DNA of 64,000 bases. Origin: Cytophagales bacterium. GTDB lineage: Bacteria > Bacteroidota > Bacteroidia > Cytophagales > Spirosomataceae. The position numbers and the translations under genes were made by a program. This document shows, piece after piece, positions 8,625 through 17,644 of the stretch (the stretch's first letter is position 1; the number at the start of each line of letters is the position of its first letter). The stretch is taken from positions 141,684 through 205,683 of the forward strand of contig JAAFJE010000010.1 of NCBI GenBank assembly GCA_013298025.1, read 5' to 3'. The notes under the pieces were generated by a model. The model was not told the origin of the DNA, ran no database searches, and saw nothing but the letters and a program-made list of their open reading frames with translations.

Positions 8625-9515
8625 ATGGAAAATTTCAACTTGTTACTCAATAAAGATGAGCATATTCTAAATAAGAAAACTTTAGAGTTTACTCCATTAT
8701 CACGAAAAGATAAGAACAAAAAAGAAGTTGGTAGAAAAGACCAACTAGAAACGTTCAGACATTGGGATATAATTAAGTGGACTGCTTTAAAGGAAAGGCA
8801 GATTAACCACGCCAAATTACTATGTCCTGTTACAAGCGTACCTTTAGAGCTTTCGCCTGATTATAGATTAATTGTTGGGTTGGGTAATCCTTCTATTTAC
8901 GAAACATCTATCACATTACATCACATTTACGGCTTTCCATACATTCCTGCCAGTGCAATAAAAGGCGTTTTACGAAACTATGTAATCAATGAGTTTTTTC
9001 AACTCAATGATGAAGAATTAGCAAAAGTTAAAAAGGAAGACATTGGTCAAGCAAAAGAGCAAAAAGCACTTAAATCAAGTATAGATTTCTGTCATATATT
9101 TGGCTGTCCTGAAAACTCAGCCAAGAAAAACAAAGATGATAAACAGTTAGCATTTATTGGAGATATTATTTTCTTTGATAGTTTTCCTACCCAAAAGCCT
9201 AACTTAGAAATGGATGTAATGACGGTTCATTATCCAAAATATTATGGAGAAGGAACACTTCCGCCAGCAGATTGGCAACAACCTAATCCCATACCATTTT
9301 TAACGCTTAAAAATAATCCAGCAAAGAATAGAATTAATAAATTCCAGTTTATCATAGGGTTAAGAAATGGAGCAGAAAATAGAGACATTTCTATTGGTAA
9401 TTATAAAGGGAAATTAGTAGAGATTACGGCTTCGTTACTCTTTCAAGCCCTCACCAACCACGGCATTGGTGCAAAAACCGCCGTGGGTTATGGATATTTC
9501 GGAGAACAGAAATAA
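8625..9515 (+). CDS. cmr6: Type III-B CRISPR RAMP protein Cmr6
   Basis: A 296-residue RAMP subunit at the target-3' end of the Cmr complex. The signature GFPYIPASAIKGVLRNYV (about residues 101-118) and a C-terminal GIGAKTAVGYGYF glycine loop are clear. I chose the ATG at 8625, 2 bp after the cmr5 stop, over an upstream TTG inside cmr5. It is the last gene of the operon, followed 18 bp later by a strong hairpin terminator. No cas6, cas1, cas2 or repeat array follows, so crRNAs must come from another locus. Confidence 0.92.
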   Translation: MENFNLLLNKDEHILNKKTLEFTPLSRKDKNKKEVGRKDQLETFRHWDIIKWTALKERQINHAKLLCPVTSVPLELSPDYRLIVGLGNPSIYETSITLHHIYGFPYIPASAIKGVLRNYVINEFFQLNDEELAKVKKEDIGQAKEQKALKSSIDFCHIFGCPENSAKKNKDDKQLAFIGDIIFFDSFPTQKPNLEMDVMTVHYPKYYGEGTLPPADWQQPNPIPFLTLKNNPAKNRINKFQFIIGLRNGAENRDISIGNYKGKLVEITASLLFQALTNHGIGAKTAVGYGYFGEQK

Positions 9516-9533
9516 GTATAAAGCCCAAAAACA

Positions 9534-9563
9534 AAATCCGCCCAGATACTAGGCGGATTTTTT
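9534..9563 (+). terminator. Intrinsic terminator of the cmr operon
   Basis: A perfect 9-bp stem, AAATCCGCC with GGCGGATTT, 9-nt loop, followed by a T-run. It lies 18 bp after the cmr6 stop. Confidence 0.85.
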
Positions 9564-9716
9564 ACTTGTTTAGCTTTCCAACATTACACAATGGAGGTCT
9601 ATACAGTATTGCTTTATCATCAATCAAAATCGTTTAGGCAATATTGAACGACATATAAGTATTTAAAAATCAAAACAATAACCCATAATCGACAATTTGA
9701 AAATTTGCCTTGTTAC

Positions 9717-10757
9717 TTACAATGAATTTCTTACATTCACTTCAAAAGGATTGGCTACGTGCTTTTTCGATTTATCAAGAATAAGCCTTGCCGCCGATTT
9801 GCCCATTTCGGTAAAGTTGGTCGAAATAGTGGTGATACCATCTAAAATAATCTCTTTCAAAGGCGTTTCGTTATACGAAATTACGCCCACATCTTTGCCT
9901 ACACGCAAATGATTATTCAAGATTTTCTTTATTAATATTACTAAATCGTCTTCCATCAAATTGATATACACTTCGCCTGTTTGTACTTCTTCGTGTTTGA
10001 TGTTGTCAACGACGTGTCCGTCGAAAGCAAAATCCTGACAAAAGTTCAAAAACCCTTTCTGGATTTCGTAAGGATAACAGCTATTTTTCGGAAAAATCAA
10101 TTTGAGGGTTGAGTAATTCCGAAGCCTATCCAATACCTGTGTAAGTGCATTATAAATGTCGTGTTCAAAGTTTTCATACACCGCTCCATAAATCCCTTGC
10201 AAACCAGACACAAACTTATCTAAAATAATGAGCTTGTCACGAGGAATGAGGTTTACCACTTCTTCCACCTTACCGTTATCGTCTAAAAAATACGGAATGA
10301 CCACAAAATGCGAGTAGTTTTCATCTTTTTTAGCCGAAATGATTTTTTTGAACAACGAAAAATCATTGTTATATACATAAAAATCAATCGCCACTTGCTG
10401 ACCTAATTCCCGCACAAAAGAATCGAAAATGATTTTCTTATGTGCCGACAACTTATTAAACAACAACAACACTTTTTTGGGTTTTTCAAAATCAGTATTT
10501 TTAATATAATACCCTTTGCTAGGCACTGACTCTAAAATTCCCATCTGTTTGAGTTGGCGATACGATTTTTCGACCGTATCACGCGATACATCCAATTCAA
10601 AGCTAACCTCATTGATGGAAGGAAGTCGGTCGTTGACCGCAATTTGACCCGATTCAATTCCTTTCAATGTAGAATGTACAATTTGTAAATATTTCGGGGT
10701 AGCCGAAATATCATCTACCCGAATAATATCCCAAATTTTCTGCTTTTTTGCAATCAT
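9717..10757 (-). CDS. GntR-type regulator with a LacI-like sensor domain
   Basis: A 346-residue transcription factor. Residues about 10-75 form a GntR-type winged helix (LPSINEVSFELDVSRDTVEKSY, split here as LPSINEVSFEL then DVSRDTVEKSY; then GYYIKN). The rest, about 80-340, resembles a periplasmic-binding-protein/LacI-type sugar-sensing domain ending in TISTNFTEMGKSAARLIL. This GntR-plus-sugar-sensor architecture is common in Bacteroidota carbohydrate loci. It is divergent from the rhamnogalacturonan genes and probably controls them, with a pectin-derived sugar as ligand; that link is inferred from position. The ATG at 10757 is preferred over an upstream in-frame TTG at 10769. Confidence 0.82.
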   Translation of the reverse strand: MIAKKQKIWDIIRVDDISATPKYLQIVHSTLKGIESGQIAVNDRLPSINEVSFELDVSRDTVEKSYRQLKQMGILESVPSKGYYIKNTDFEKPKKVLLLFNKLSAHKKIIFDSFVRELGQQVAIDFYVYNNDFSLFKKIISAKKDENYSHFVVIPYFLDDNGKVEEVVNLIPRDKLIILDKFVSGLQGIYGAVYENFEHDIYNALTQVLDRLRNYSTLKLIFPKNSCYPYEIQKGFLNFCQDFAFDGHVVDNIKHEEVQTGEVYINLMEDDLVILIKKILNNHLRVGKDVGVISYNETPLKEIILDGITTISTNFTEMGKSAARLILDKSKKHVANPFEVNVRNSL

Positions 10758-10769
10758 CTTGTTACACAA

Positions 10770-11327
10770 TGGTTAATAATCGTTCTGAGAAAGACTCTAT
10801 TACTATGGTATAAAAACTATTTTTTATCAACTATTTATCAAATCAATACGAGAAAGAGTAAATTGAAATATTTTTATATATAATAATAATTTATATATAT
10901 GAAAGGTGGTTTTTGATACATCAAGCTTAGTATAAAGCTATCGGCATTTCAATATTTCAAGAATAAATATTTATGCAATCGTTGTCGGGAACGTTGCCAA
11001 AAATAGCTTCTTATAGTCAAAAAAGCCTTTTTTCCTCAAAATCTACTACTAAAAGGGGCTTTTGTATGCAAGAGTATGTAGTAAATTTATATGCAAGCTA
11101 TTGTACTTTTTTAAGAATGCTTTTTTAAAATAGGTTGAGCTTGTAGGGCTTTGTCGGTTTTTACTGGATGAAACAGGACGGAGTAAAAAGCAATGAAATT
11201 TATCTTTGAGGAAGTTGTACAAATCAAAGACAAAACCAGTAGATTATCCTTTTTATCTTCTTTGCTTGGGCAACGTATTATAGCCATACAAATCAGACGA
11301 TTACCGTACATAATTGATAATTTAACC
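10770..11327. other. Divergent regulatory region, GntR gene and pectin operon
   Basis: About 560 bp without a gene. It holds a very AT-rich core around 10870-10905 made of TATATA/AATAAT runs, and a palindrome-like AAAAAAGCCTTTTTT near 11020-11032. No dyad that I can confidently name as the GntR operator is visible. A -7 candidate for the rightward operon is listed separately. Confidence 0.5.
11201..11208 (+). promoter_or_regulatory. Candidate -7 element of the rhamnogalacturonan genes
   Basis: TATCTTTG fits TAnnTTTG and would give a leader of about 110 nt before the first GH105 gene. No clear -33 TTTG is seen. Confidence 0.35.
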
Positions 11328-12698
11328 ATGAATAAAAGCCAAATCAGTCGAGTATTACTGCTCTCTTTAAGCTTGTCGAGCGGTGCTTTTGCCCAAAAGA
11401 ATGTTACAAAAGCCAACGATTCCAACACGCCTTTGCACTTAATCCAACCCGATTATCCTGTGCCTTACCAAATCGCCAAGCCCGAAGAAGTAAAGGCCTT
11501 GCTGCAAAGGATTCATGGCTATTTAGACCAAGTAACGCCCACCAATTTTGTCAACAGCAAAACCAACGAAGTACTGACCGATTTGAGCAAAATTGACGAA
11601 AACACCGCTTTGCAAAAAGGCGATTTTCGTTTGGTAAGTTACGAATGGGGCGTTACCTACGGAGCGATGTTGGCAGCAGCCAAGGCTACTGGCGATAAGC
11701 GTTTTAGTGATTATGCCGAAAAACGCTTGAAATTCATTGCCGATGCCGTACCGTATTTCAAAAAGACCCAAGATGCCCACGAAGATTGGGGTACAAAAGG
11801 CCCGTTGAAGGGGCTGTTGCATCCGCATGCTTTAGACGACTGTGGTGCCATGTGTGCCGCTATGATTAAGGCTTCGCTTGCGGGCAATCCCAATAATTTC
11901 CGCCCCTTGATTGATAGCCATATCGAATATATTACGAAAAAAGAACACCGTTTGTCTGATGGCACATTGGCCCGCAACCGTCCGCAACCCAATACAATGT
12001 GGCTCGACGATATGTTTATGGGTATTCCTGCCATTGCGTTGATGGGCAAACTTACTGGCGATACCAAATATTATGACGAAGCCGTTAAGCAAATCAAGCA
12101 ATTCTCTAAACGAATGTTCAACCCCGAAAAAGGCGTGTATATGCACGGCTGGGTAGAAGGCATGGACGAGCATCCGCAGTTTCATTGGGCAAGAGCCAAC
12201 GGCTGGGCGATTCTTACCAAAATAGAAGTACTTGAGGTATTGCCCGAAAACCACCCTGGCAGGGCAGAAATTTTGGCTTTGTTGAAAGCCCATGTAAAAG
12301 GACTCAGCCGCTACCAATCGGGGGCAGGTTTTTGGCACCAATTACTCGACCGCAACGACTCTTACCTCGAAACTTCCGCTACGGCCATTTACGCCTACTG
12401 CTTTGCCAAAGCCATCAATAAAGGCTGGATAGATGCCCTTGCTTATACGCCTGCAACGATGTTGGCTTGGAATGCCGTAAGTACCAAAATCAACGAAAAA
12501 GGACAAGTAGAAGGCACTTGCGTAGGCACAGGCATGGGCTTCGACCCTGCGTTTTACTATCACCGCCCTATCAGCCCCTTTGCTGCCCACGGCTATGGCC
12601 CTGCTATTTTGGCTGGTAGCGAAATTTTGACGCTATTGCAAAACAATAAGTTTGAAATCAACGACAGCTCTGTGCAGTTGTTGAAACCTAAAAAATAA
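11328..12698 (+). CDS. GH105-like unsaturated rhamnogalacturonyl hydrolase
   Basis: A 456-residue (alpha/alpha)6-barrel hydrolase of the GH88/GH105 group that removes the unsaturated galacturonic acid left on rhamnogalacturonan oligosaccharides by a lyase. Seen in the sequence: a signal peptide ending SSGAFAQ, the HPHALDDCGAM loop with the presumed acid/base Asp, WLDDMFMG, and the family hallmark FHWARANGW. The signal peptide points to the periplasm. I chose the ATG at 11328 because it gives a clean signal peptide; an in-frame upstream start would add 45 non-signal residues. It is the first of four pectin genes on one strand. Confidence 0.87.
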   Translation: MNKSQISRVLLLSLSLSSGAFAQKNVTKANDSNTPLHLIQPDYPVPYQIAKPEEVKALLQRIHGYLDQVTPTNFVNSKTNEVLTDLSKIDENTALQKGDFRLVSYEWGVTYGAMLAAAKATGDKRFSDYAEKRLKFIADAVPYFKKTQDAHEDWGTKGPLKGLLHPHALDDCGAMCAAMIKASLAGNPNNFRPLIDSHIEYITKKEHRLSDGTLARNRPQPNTMWLDDMFMGIPAIALMGKLTGDTKYYDEAVKQIKQFSKRMFNPEKGVYMHGWVEGMDEHPQFHWARANGWAILTKIEVLEVLPENHPGRAEILALLKAHVKGLSRYQSGAGFWHQLLDRNDSYLETSATAIYAYCFAKAINKGWIDALAYTPATMLAWNAVSTKINEKGQVEGTCVGTGMGFDPAFYYHRPISPFAAHGYGPAILAGSEILTLLQNNKFEINDSSVQLLKPKK

Positions 12699-12705
12699 GG
12701 TTTAC

Positions 12706-12814
12706 TTAGTTGTGAGTTAGTGAATTAGTTAGTTGTGAATAAGCAATGTAGTGAGCTTCCATCACTCTATTACTACTTAACCATTCGCTAACTCACAACT
12801 CACTAACTCATTCC
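12706..12814. repeat. Octamer repeat array arranged as an inverted repeat, site A
   Basis: The left arm (12706-12740) is built of GTGAGTTA/GTGAATTA-like units and the right arm (12783-12814) of the complementary CTAACTCA/CAACTCAC-like units, with 42 bp between. Units are about 8 bp and degenerate. The array fills the gap between the first GH105 gene and the first CE12 gene, so it is probably transcribed and can fold. Confidence 0.8.
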
Positions 12815-12819
12815 GACAC

Positions 12820-14136
12820 ATGAACAAGCACATCCTAAACCTATGCTTGTGTTGTATGCCCTTGTTGGGTATAGCACAAACGCATTTTAAATTTGACTTT
12901 GGCGAAGGCGATGTACAAAAAGGCTTTTTACCCGTCGGTAGTACATCGTTTTATACGAAAGAAAAAGGCTATGGTTTTATGCCCGGTGCTACCATCAAGG
13001 CAGTGACGCACAAAGCCAAAAACGCCCTTACGAGCGATTACCTAAGCAGCCAACAACCCTTTTTCTTTACCGTAGATATACCCGAAGGCAATTATCGAGT
13101 AAAAGTTTGGCTTGGCGATAGCGAAGCCGAAAGTCGCACGACTATCAAAGCCGAATGCCGACGCTTGATGGTACAAAAAGCCCAAACTCGTGCAGGCGAA
13201 ATCAAAGAGGTATCGTTTTTGGTACATATCAGAACGCCCCAAATTCAAGGTGATGAAAAGGTAAAATTGAAGCCCAGAGAAATAGAGTATCTGCATTGGG
13301 ACAACCAATTGACGCTAGAGTTTAGCGATAAACTTCCCAAAATTTGTGGCTTAGAAATCAGCCCTGCTCCCCATACAACTACGGTGTATTTGGCTGGTAA
13401 CTCTACGGTAGTAGATCAAGCCATCGAGCCTTTTGCTGCTTGGGGACAAATGATTCCTGCTTTTTTTGATGATAAAAAAATAGTCATTGCCAATTATGCC
13501 GAATCGGGCGAAACCCTCAAAAGTTTTACGACCGAAAAACGTTTGGCTAAAATCATGAGCCAAATCAAGGCAGGCGACTATTTCTTTATCGAATTTGCCC
13601 ACAACGACCAAAAGAAAGGCAGTGGCGTAGATGACCTCGAAACGTACAAAAGCTATCTCAAAGATTTCATCCGACAAGCCAAAGAAAAAGGAGCTACGCC
13701 AGTGCTGGTGACATCTATGCACCGACGTAGTTTTGACGAGCAAGGAAAAATCATCAATACCTTAGTTGGTTTTCCCGATGCCATGCGTCAGGTAGCCCAA
13801 GAAGAAAAGGTAAAGCTCATCGACCTCAACAGCATGAGTAAAACCTTGTACGAGGCTTTGGGCCTTGAGCCATCCAAAAAAGCATTTGTGCATTATCCTG
13901 CCAATAGCTTTCCAAACCAGCCCAACCCTATTGCCGACAATACCCATTTTAGTCCGTATGGAGCTTATTTATTGGCTTCTTGTATTGTAGAAGGAATGAA
14001 AAAAGCTGATTTACCGTTGGTGAAATATTTGAAAAAAGGACTAAAACCCTTTGACCCAGCCCAACCCGATAAGGCAGAAGATTGGGATTTGCCTTTGAGT
14101 CCGCTCGTAAGCGTCATTAAACCCGATGGCAATTAG
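12820..14136 (+). CDS. Rhamnogalacturonan acetylesterase (CE12-like) with N-terminal accessory domain
   Basis: A 438-residue secreted SGNH/GDSL hydrolase. A signal peptide ends near LLGIAQ (residue 20), a beta-rich region of about 150 residues follows (FKFDFGEGDVQKGF at its start; possibly carbohydrate binding), and the esterase begins at TVYLAGNSTVVDQ (about residue 188). The nucleophile block reads GNST rather than GDST, and the usual GHND block reads AHND, while the catalytic DNTH with His is normal. CE12 enzymes remove acetyl groups from galacturonate in rhamnogalacturonan, clearing the way for lyases and GH105. The substrate is inferred from its neighbours. Confidence 0.8.
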   Translation: MNKHILNLCLCCMPLLGIAQTHFKFDFGEGDVQKGFLPVGSTSFYTKEKGYGFMPGATIKAVTHKAKNALTSDYLSSQQPFFFTVDIPEGNYRVKVWLGDSEAESRTTIKAECRRLMVQKAQTRAGEIKEVSFLVHIRTPQIQGDEKVKLKPREIEYLHWDNQLTLEFSDKLPKICGLEISPAPHTTTVYLAGNSTVVDQAIEPFAAWGQMIPAFFDDKKIVIANYAESGETLKSFTTEKRLAKIMSQIKAGDYFFIEFAHNDQKKGSGVDDLETYKSYLKDFIRQAKEKGATPVLVTSMHRRSFDEQGKIINTLVGFPDAMRQVAQEEKVKLIDLNSMSKTLYEALGLEPSKKAFVHYPANSFPNQPNPIADNTHFSPYGAYLLASCIVEGMKKADLPLVKYLKKGLKPFDPAQPDKAEDWDLPLSPLVSVIKPDGN

Positions 14137-14191
14137 AACAACAGCGTTGATGCTATTGTTCGCCAACATTTTATATCAAATTACATACTTT

Positions 14192-15310
14192 ATGAAAAAA
14201 CTATTCTTATTCATTGGGCTGCTGAGTGCCTTTACTGGACTAGCACAGACAAAGCCGAGTCGGGAAGAAGTATTGGGCGTATTGCGTAAAGCCAACGATT
14301 ATTTTATGCAAAAATGGCCCGACACAGGCAAGCCAATTGTCACCAACAAAACACGCCCAAGTAATATCTGGACAAGAGCCGTGTATTATGAAGGATTGAT
14401 GGAATTGTATAAAATTGACCCACAACAAAAATACTATGATTACGCCGTTTCTTGGGGCGAAAACCATAAATGGGGCTTACGTTCAGGGCTAAAAACCCAC
14501 AATGCCGATGACCAATGTTGTGGACAAACCTATATTGATTTGTATTTGCTCGACCGCAAAGAAGAACGCATCCGTGACATTAAGTTGAATATGGATAGCC
14601 TCGTGGCAAACCCCAACAACAGCTATTGGACATGGATTGATGCCCTACAAATGGCAATGCCCGTATTGGCAAAACTAGGCGTTTTGTACAAAGACGATAA
14701 GTATTATGAGAAAATGTACCAAATGTATATGCACAGCAAAACCATCGAAGGCGGAAAAGGGCTGTTCAATCCTGCCGATGGCTTGTGGTGGAGAGATAAA
14801 GACTTTGTGCCACCTTACAAAGAACCCAATGGCGAAGATTGCTACTGGTCGAGAGGCAATGGCTGGATTGTAGCGGCTTTGGTAAGGGTATTAGAAATTA
14901 TGCCTAAAAACGCTCCTCACCGCAGCGAATACGAAAAGATGTTTAAAACCATGATGAAGGCTTTATTGCCCCTTCAACGCACAGACGGCTTCTGGAACGT
15001 AAGTTTACATGACCCTACAAATTATGGTGGAAAAGAACTTACGGGCACGGCTTTGTTTACCTATGGCATGGCTTGGGGCATCAATCATGGTTATTTGAGT
15101 GCCAAAAAATATCGTCCTGCCATCTTGAAAGCTTGGAACGCCATGGCAACCGAAGGCGTACAAAGCAACGGATTTTTGGGTTGGGTACAAGGCACAGGCA
15201 AAGAACCAAAAGATGGTCAGCCATTGGCTGTTGATAAAATTCCTGATTTCGAGGATTATGGCTTGGGTTGCTTCTTATTGGCAGGGGCTGAATTAACCCG
15301 AATGAAATAA
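14192..15310 (+). CDS. Second GH105-like rhamnogalacturonyl hydrolase
   Basis: A 372-residue secreted GH88/GH105 protein, only distantly similar to the first. The signal peptide ends SAFTGLAQT. Landmarks are NADDQCCGQTYID (about residues 108-120), with the presumed catalytic Asp region, and CYWSRGNGWIV (about 217-227), the family signature. The ATG at 14192 is used because it starts a standard lipophilic signal sequence; the longer reading overlaps the preceding CE12 gene and adds a non-signal extension. Two GH105 enzymes in a row may divide substrates by chain length or decoration. Confidence 0.85.
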   Translation: MKKLFLFIGLLSAFTGLAQTKPSREEVLGVLRKANDYFMQKWPDTGKPIVTNKTRPSNIWTRAVYYEGLMELYKIDPQQKYYDYAVSWGENHKWGLRSGLKTHNADDQCCGQTYIDLYLLDRKEERIRDIKLNMDSLVANPNNSYWTWIDALQMAMPVLAKLGVLYKDDKYYEKMYQMYMHSKTIEGGKGLFNPADGLWWRDKDFVPPYKEPNGEDCYWSRGNGWIVAALVRVLEIMPKNAPHRSEYEKMFKTMMKALLPLQRTDGFWNVSLHDPTNYGGKELTGTALFTYGMAWGINHGYLSAKKYRPAILKAWNAMATEGVQSNGFLGWVQGTGKEPKDGQPLAVDKIPDFEDYGLGCFLLAGAELTRMK

Positions 15311-15320
15311 CCTTAAAATA

Positions 15321-15417
15321 TTGTGTGAATTGTGAGTTGTGAATGAGCGAATTGTGAATTAATCTATTCATTTTCAAAAGATTAATTCACTCATTCACTA
15401 ACTCACTCATTCACAAT
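15321..15417. repeat. Octamer repeat array arranged as an inverted repeat, site B
   Basis: The left arm 15321-15365 (GTGAATT/GTGAGTT units, ending TTAATCT) pairs with the right arm 15379-15417 (AGATTAATTCAC, then CATTCACT and AACTCACT units). The inner part around TTAATCT/AGATTAA is a perfect short stem. It lies between the second GH105 gene and the second CE12 gene, starting 10 bp after a stop codon. Confidence 0.82.
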
Positions 15418-15471
15418 GCTGCATAACTACTTACAAACAATTGATTTAAAAAAAATTAAAATTACCTCCGC

Positions 15472-16242
15472 ATGAAAAAAATTGCTTTTTGGATAAGTAT
15501 TATTCTCGTGGGTGCGTCTTTTACTTTATTGAAGGAGAAACCCACCGTGTATATCATCGGCGACTCTACGGTACGCAACGGCTCGGGCAAAGGCTCAGAT
15601 GGCTTATGGGGTTGGGGCAGTTTTATCGATAAGTATTTCGATACGACTAAAATCAACATCCAAAACCACGCCATTGGAGGCCGAAGTAGCCGTACCTTCT
15701 TGACAGAAGGCCGTTGGGATAAAATCATGGCAAAGCTCAAAAAAGGCGATTACGTGATTATGCAGTTTGGTCATAACGACGGCGGTGCCATCAACGACAC
15801 TTCTCGTGCCAGAGGTACAATCAAGGGCATTGGCGAAGAAACGGAAGAAATAGACAACCTCCTCACCAAAAAGCACGAGGTAGTGCATAGCTATGGCTGG
15901 TATATGCGTAAGTACATTACCGAAACCCAAGGCAAAGGAGCAATCGCCATTGTGTGTTCGCCTGTGCCTCGCAACGTCTGGAAAGCTGGCAAAGTAGAAC
16001 GCTCTCCTCAAAGTTATACAGGTTGGGCAGAAACAGTAGCCAAACAAAACAATGCCTATTTTATTAATCTCAACGATTTGGTAGCTACCAAATACGAACA
16101 AATGGGAGCAGATTCGGTAAAGAAGTTTTTTCCAACCGACCATACGCACCCCAACTACGCAGGCTCGTCACTAACGGCCTCGATGGTGGTAGAGCAATTG
16201 AAGCAGTTGAAAAAATGTAAGCTCAAAAAATGGATGCTCTAA
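15472..16242 (+). CDS. Rhamnogalacturonan acetylesterase, CE12 (RhgT/YesT-like)
   Basis: A 256-residue SGNH hydrolase with all blocks intact: IIGDSTV (about residues 28-34, Ser nucleophile), GGRSSRTF (oxyanion Gly), QFGHND (oxyanion Asn), and DHTHPNYAG (Asp-His pair). A single N-terminal hydrophobic segment looks like a signal peptide or anchor, placing it in the periplasm. It deacetylates rhamnogalacturonan-I. Unlike the larger CE12 gene upstream, it keeps canonical GDST and GHND and lacks an accessory domain. Confidence 0.88.
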   Translation: MKKIAFWISIILVGASFTLLKEKPTVYIIGDSTVRNGSGKGSDGLWGWGSFIDKYFDTTKINIQNHAIGGRSSRTFLTEGRWDKIMAKLKKGDYVIMQFGHNDGGAINDTSRARGTIKGIGEETEEIDNLLTKKHEVVHSYGWYMRKYITETQGKGAIAIVCSPVPRNVWKAGKVERSPQSYTGWAETVAKQNNAYFINLNDLVATKYEQMGADSVKKFFPTDHTHPNYAGSSLTASMVVEQLKQLKKCKLKKWML

Positions 16243-16306
16243 GCAAGCCATTCCGCTAACACATTACCAGATTATTTTAGTATTTAGCACAGATTTAGGG
16301 ATAAAC

Positions 16307-16340
16307 AATAAAGGGGAGCATTGAAGGTTCCCCATTTATT
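16307..16340 (+). terminator. Terminator hairpin after the pectin genes
   Basis: AATAAAGGGGA pairs with TCCCC-A-TTTATT (one bulged A), followed by TTTTG. It lies 64 bp after the CE12 stop. Confidence 0.6.
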
Positions 16341-16440
16341 TTGTCGAATATTGTCGGAGTTTGATAGATGCAAGTCGAGCTATGGTAGAATCACCTCCTC
16401 TCCTCTTTTGGTTTTCCTTCCTTTCTTTTTAGCTTTACCT

Positions 16441-16448
16441 TAGTTTTG
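16441..16448 (+). promoter_or_regulatory. Candidate -7 element
   Basis: TAGTTTTG fits TAnnTTTG and is 33 nt upstream of the DUF4405-like gene. The -33 box is not clear. Confidence 0.45.
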
Positions 16449-16481
16449 TATTTATCCAATCTCTAATTATATTTTTATTAT

Positions 16482-17321
16482 ATGAAATCTAAAAATCTTA
16501 TCAGCCTTACCCTTGCCTTGGCTTTTTTGGCGATGGGTGTGACGGGCTTGTTTTTGTACTTCGGACAAAAGCAATGGCACGCCGTAGAAACCCTGCATAT
16601 CCTTTTTGGGGTATTATTTTTGGGCTTTGCCATTTTCCACATACTCAACAACTGGAGTTCCATCAAAGGGTATTCAAAAAGTAAAAAAGAGAACAAATGG
16701 CAAAAAGAACTGGGCGTAGCGGGCCTTATTTTTGTGATTTTCATGGTAGGAGGAGCTTTAGAACTAGGCCCATTTAAGGCATTGGCTCATGGCGGAAAAA
16801 TCTTGTTTGGTGCTAAACGAGAACGCAGCCAACAATTAACTTTCGACGAGGTAAAAACCACCGATACCACAGGCAGCGTTGCCCTTGAAGTATTATTACA
16901 AAAAGCAGAGGCCGTTAAAACACCCATCGTAGCAATATGGCTAGAAGATTCGGCACATCATTTTGTACAAAACTTGTTTGTTCCTGAAAAAACCGTGAGC
17001 CTAAGCAATCCCAACGAACCCATCCAACGAGCCATTGCCGAAGGCGAAGCAAACATACAACCTTTCAATGCTCGTGTGTTGCCTACTTTCGCTCAACAAG
17101 CCAAAGATGTCAAGCCTAATTTTAGCTCTTTTACGCCTGTCCAAAACTTTAGGCTACACAGTACACTCAAAGCTACTGGTACTTATACCGTGTATCTCGA
17201 AATCAAAGAAGGTGATACCGTCGAACTCTACCAAGCAGCCATACAAGCCACAGCACACGGGGCAACTCGCCTACAAAGTAACGCCAATACTTTGGTAAGC
17301 AACGCCGTAGTAATATGGTAG
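16482..17321 (+). CDS. DUF4405-like membrane protein with periplasmic DUF2271-like domain
   Basis: A 279-residue protein. The first 100 residues contain three hydrophobic helices (about 5-28, 36-58, 76-98) with histidines placed as in DUF4405/cytochrome b-like membrane domains (WHAVETLH, FHILNNW). The rest is a soluble beta-rich region whose PIVAIWLEDSAHHFVQNLF block resembles DUF2271. Such proteins are linked in other bacteria to haem- or flavin-dependent membrane electron transfer, but no partner is encoded here. The function is not established. Confidence 0.6.
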   Translation: MKSKNLISLTLALAFLAMGVTGLFLYFGQKQWHAVETLHILFGVLFLGFAIFHILNNWSSIKGYSKSKKENKWQKELGVAGLIFVIFMVGGALELGPFKALAHGGKILFGAKRERSQQLTFDEVKTTDTTGSVALEVLLQKAEAVKTPIVAIWLEDSAHHFVQNLFVPEKTVSLSNPNEPIQRAIAEGEANIQPFNARVLPTFAQQAKDVKPNFSSFTPVQNFRLHSTLKATGTYTVYLEIKEGDTVELYQAAIQATAHGATRLQSNANTLVSNAVVIW

Positions 17322-17371
17322 TTATCAAGCAATTACTTATATAAAAATCAGCATAACACTTACGCTATCAG

Positions 17372-17415
17372 CAGCCTCCATTCTCTTTGCATCGAGAGGA
17401 TTGAGGCTGTTTTTT
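17372..17415 (+). terminator. Intrinsic terminator
   Basis: CAGCCTC pairs with GAGGCTG, with a further CTCT/AGAG pairing possible inside the loop, followed by six T. It ends the DUF4405-like transcript. Confidence 0.7.
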
Positions 17416-17628
17416 ATTCGACGTATTGTTTTTTATGCAAAAAGCAAACAAATGAAGCACAAGAAATGTTATTTAGACATCAACTTTTCCTTATTTTTTT
17501 CTACGAAAATCATTTTTTCTACTTTTATTTCATATATTTAACTTATAAACTCCTACTTAATACAAACATTGCCTAAGAGACAACAGTAGTTTTTCATTTT
17601 TTATAAACAGACATTTTACTCATTGCCC

Positions 17629-17636
17629 TACTTTTG
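17629..17636 (+). promoter_or_regulatory. -7 element unusually close to a start codon
   Basis: TACTTTTG fits TAnnTTTG and ends only 8 nt before the ATG at 17645, which would give a leaderless or near-leaderless mRNA for the aminotransferase. No -33 TTTG is clear. Confidence 0.4.
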
Positions 17637-17644
17637 TTAAACGT

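Larger units (their letters stand above)
17322..17644. other. Intergenic region with terminator and promoter
   Basis: About 320 bp. It holds the terminator at 17372-17415 and an AT-rich stretch leading to a -7 element at 17629-17636. Nothing else is recognised. Confidence 0.5.

Noticed and set aside
2190..9563. CRISPR array near the cmr operon
   Set aside because: I looked in both flanks for regularly spaced repeats of about 28-37 bp and found none.
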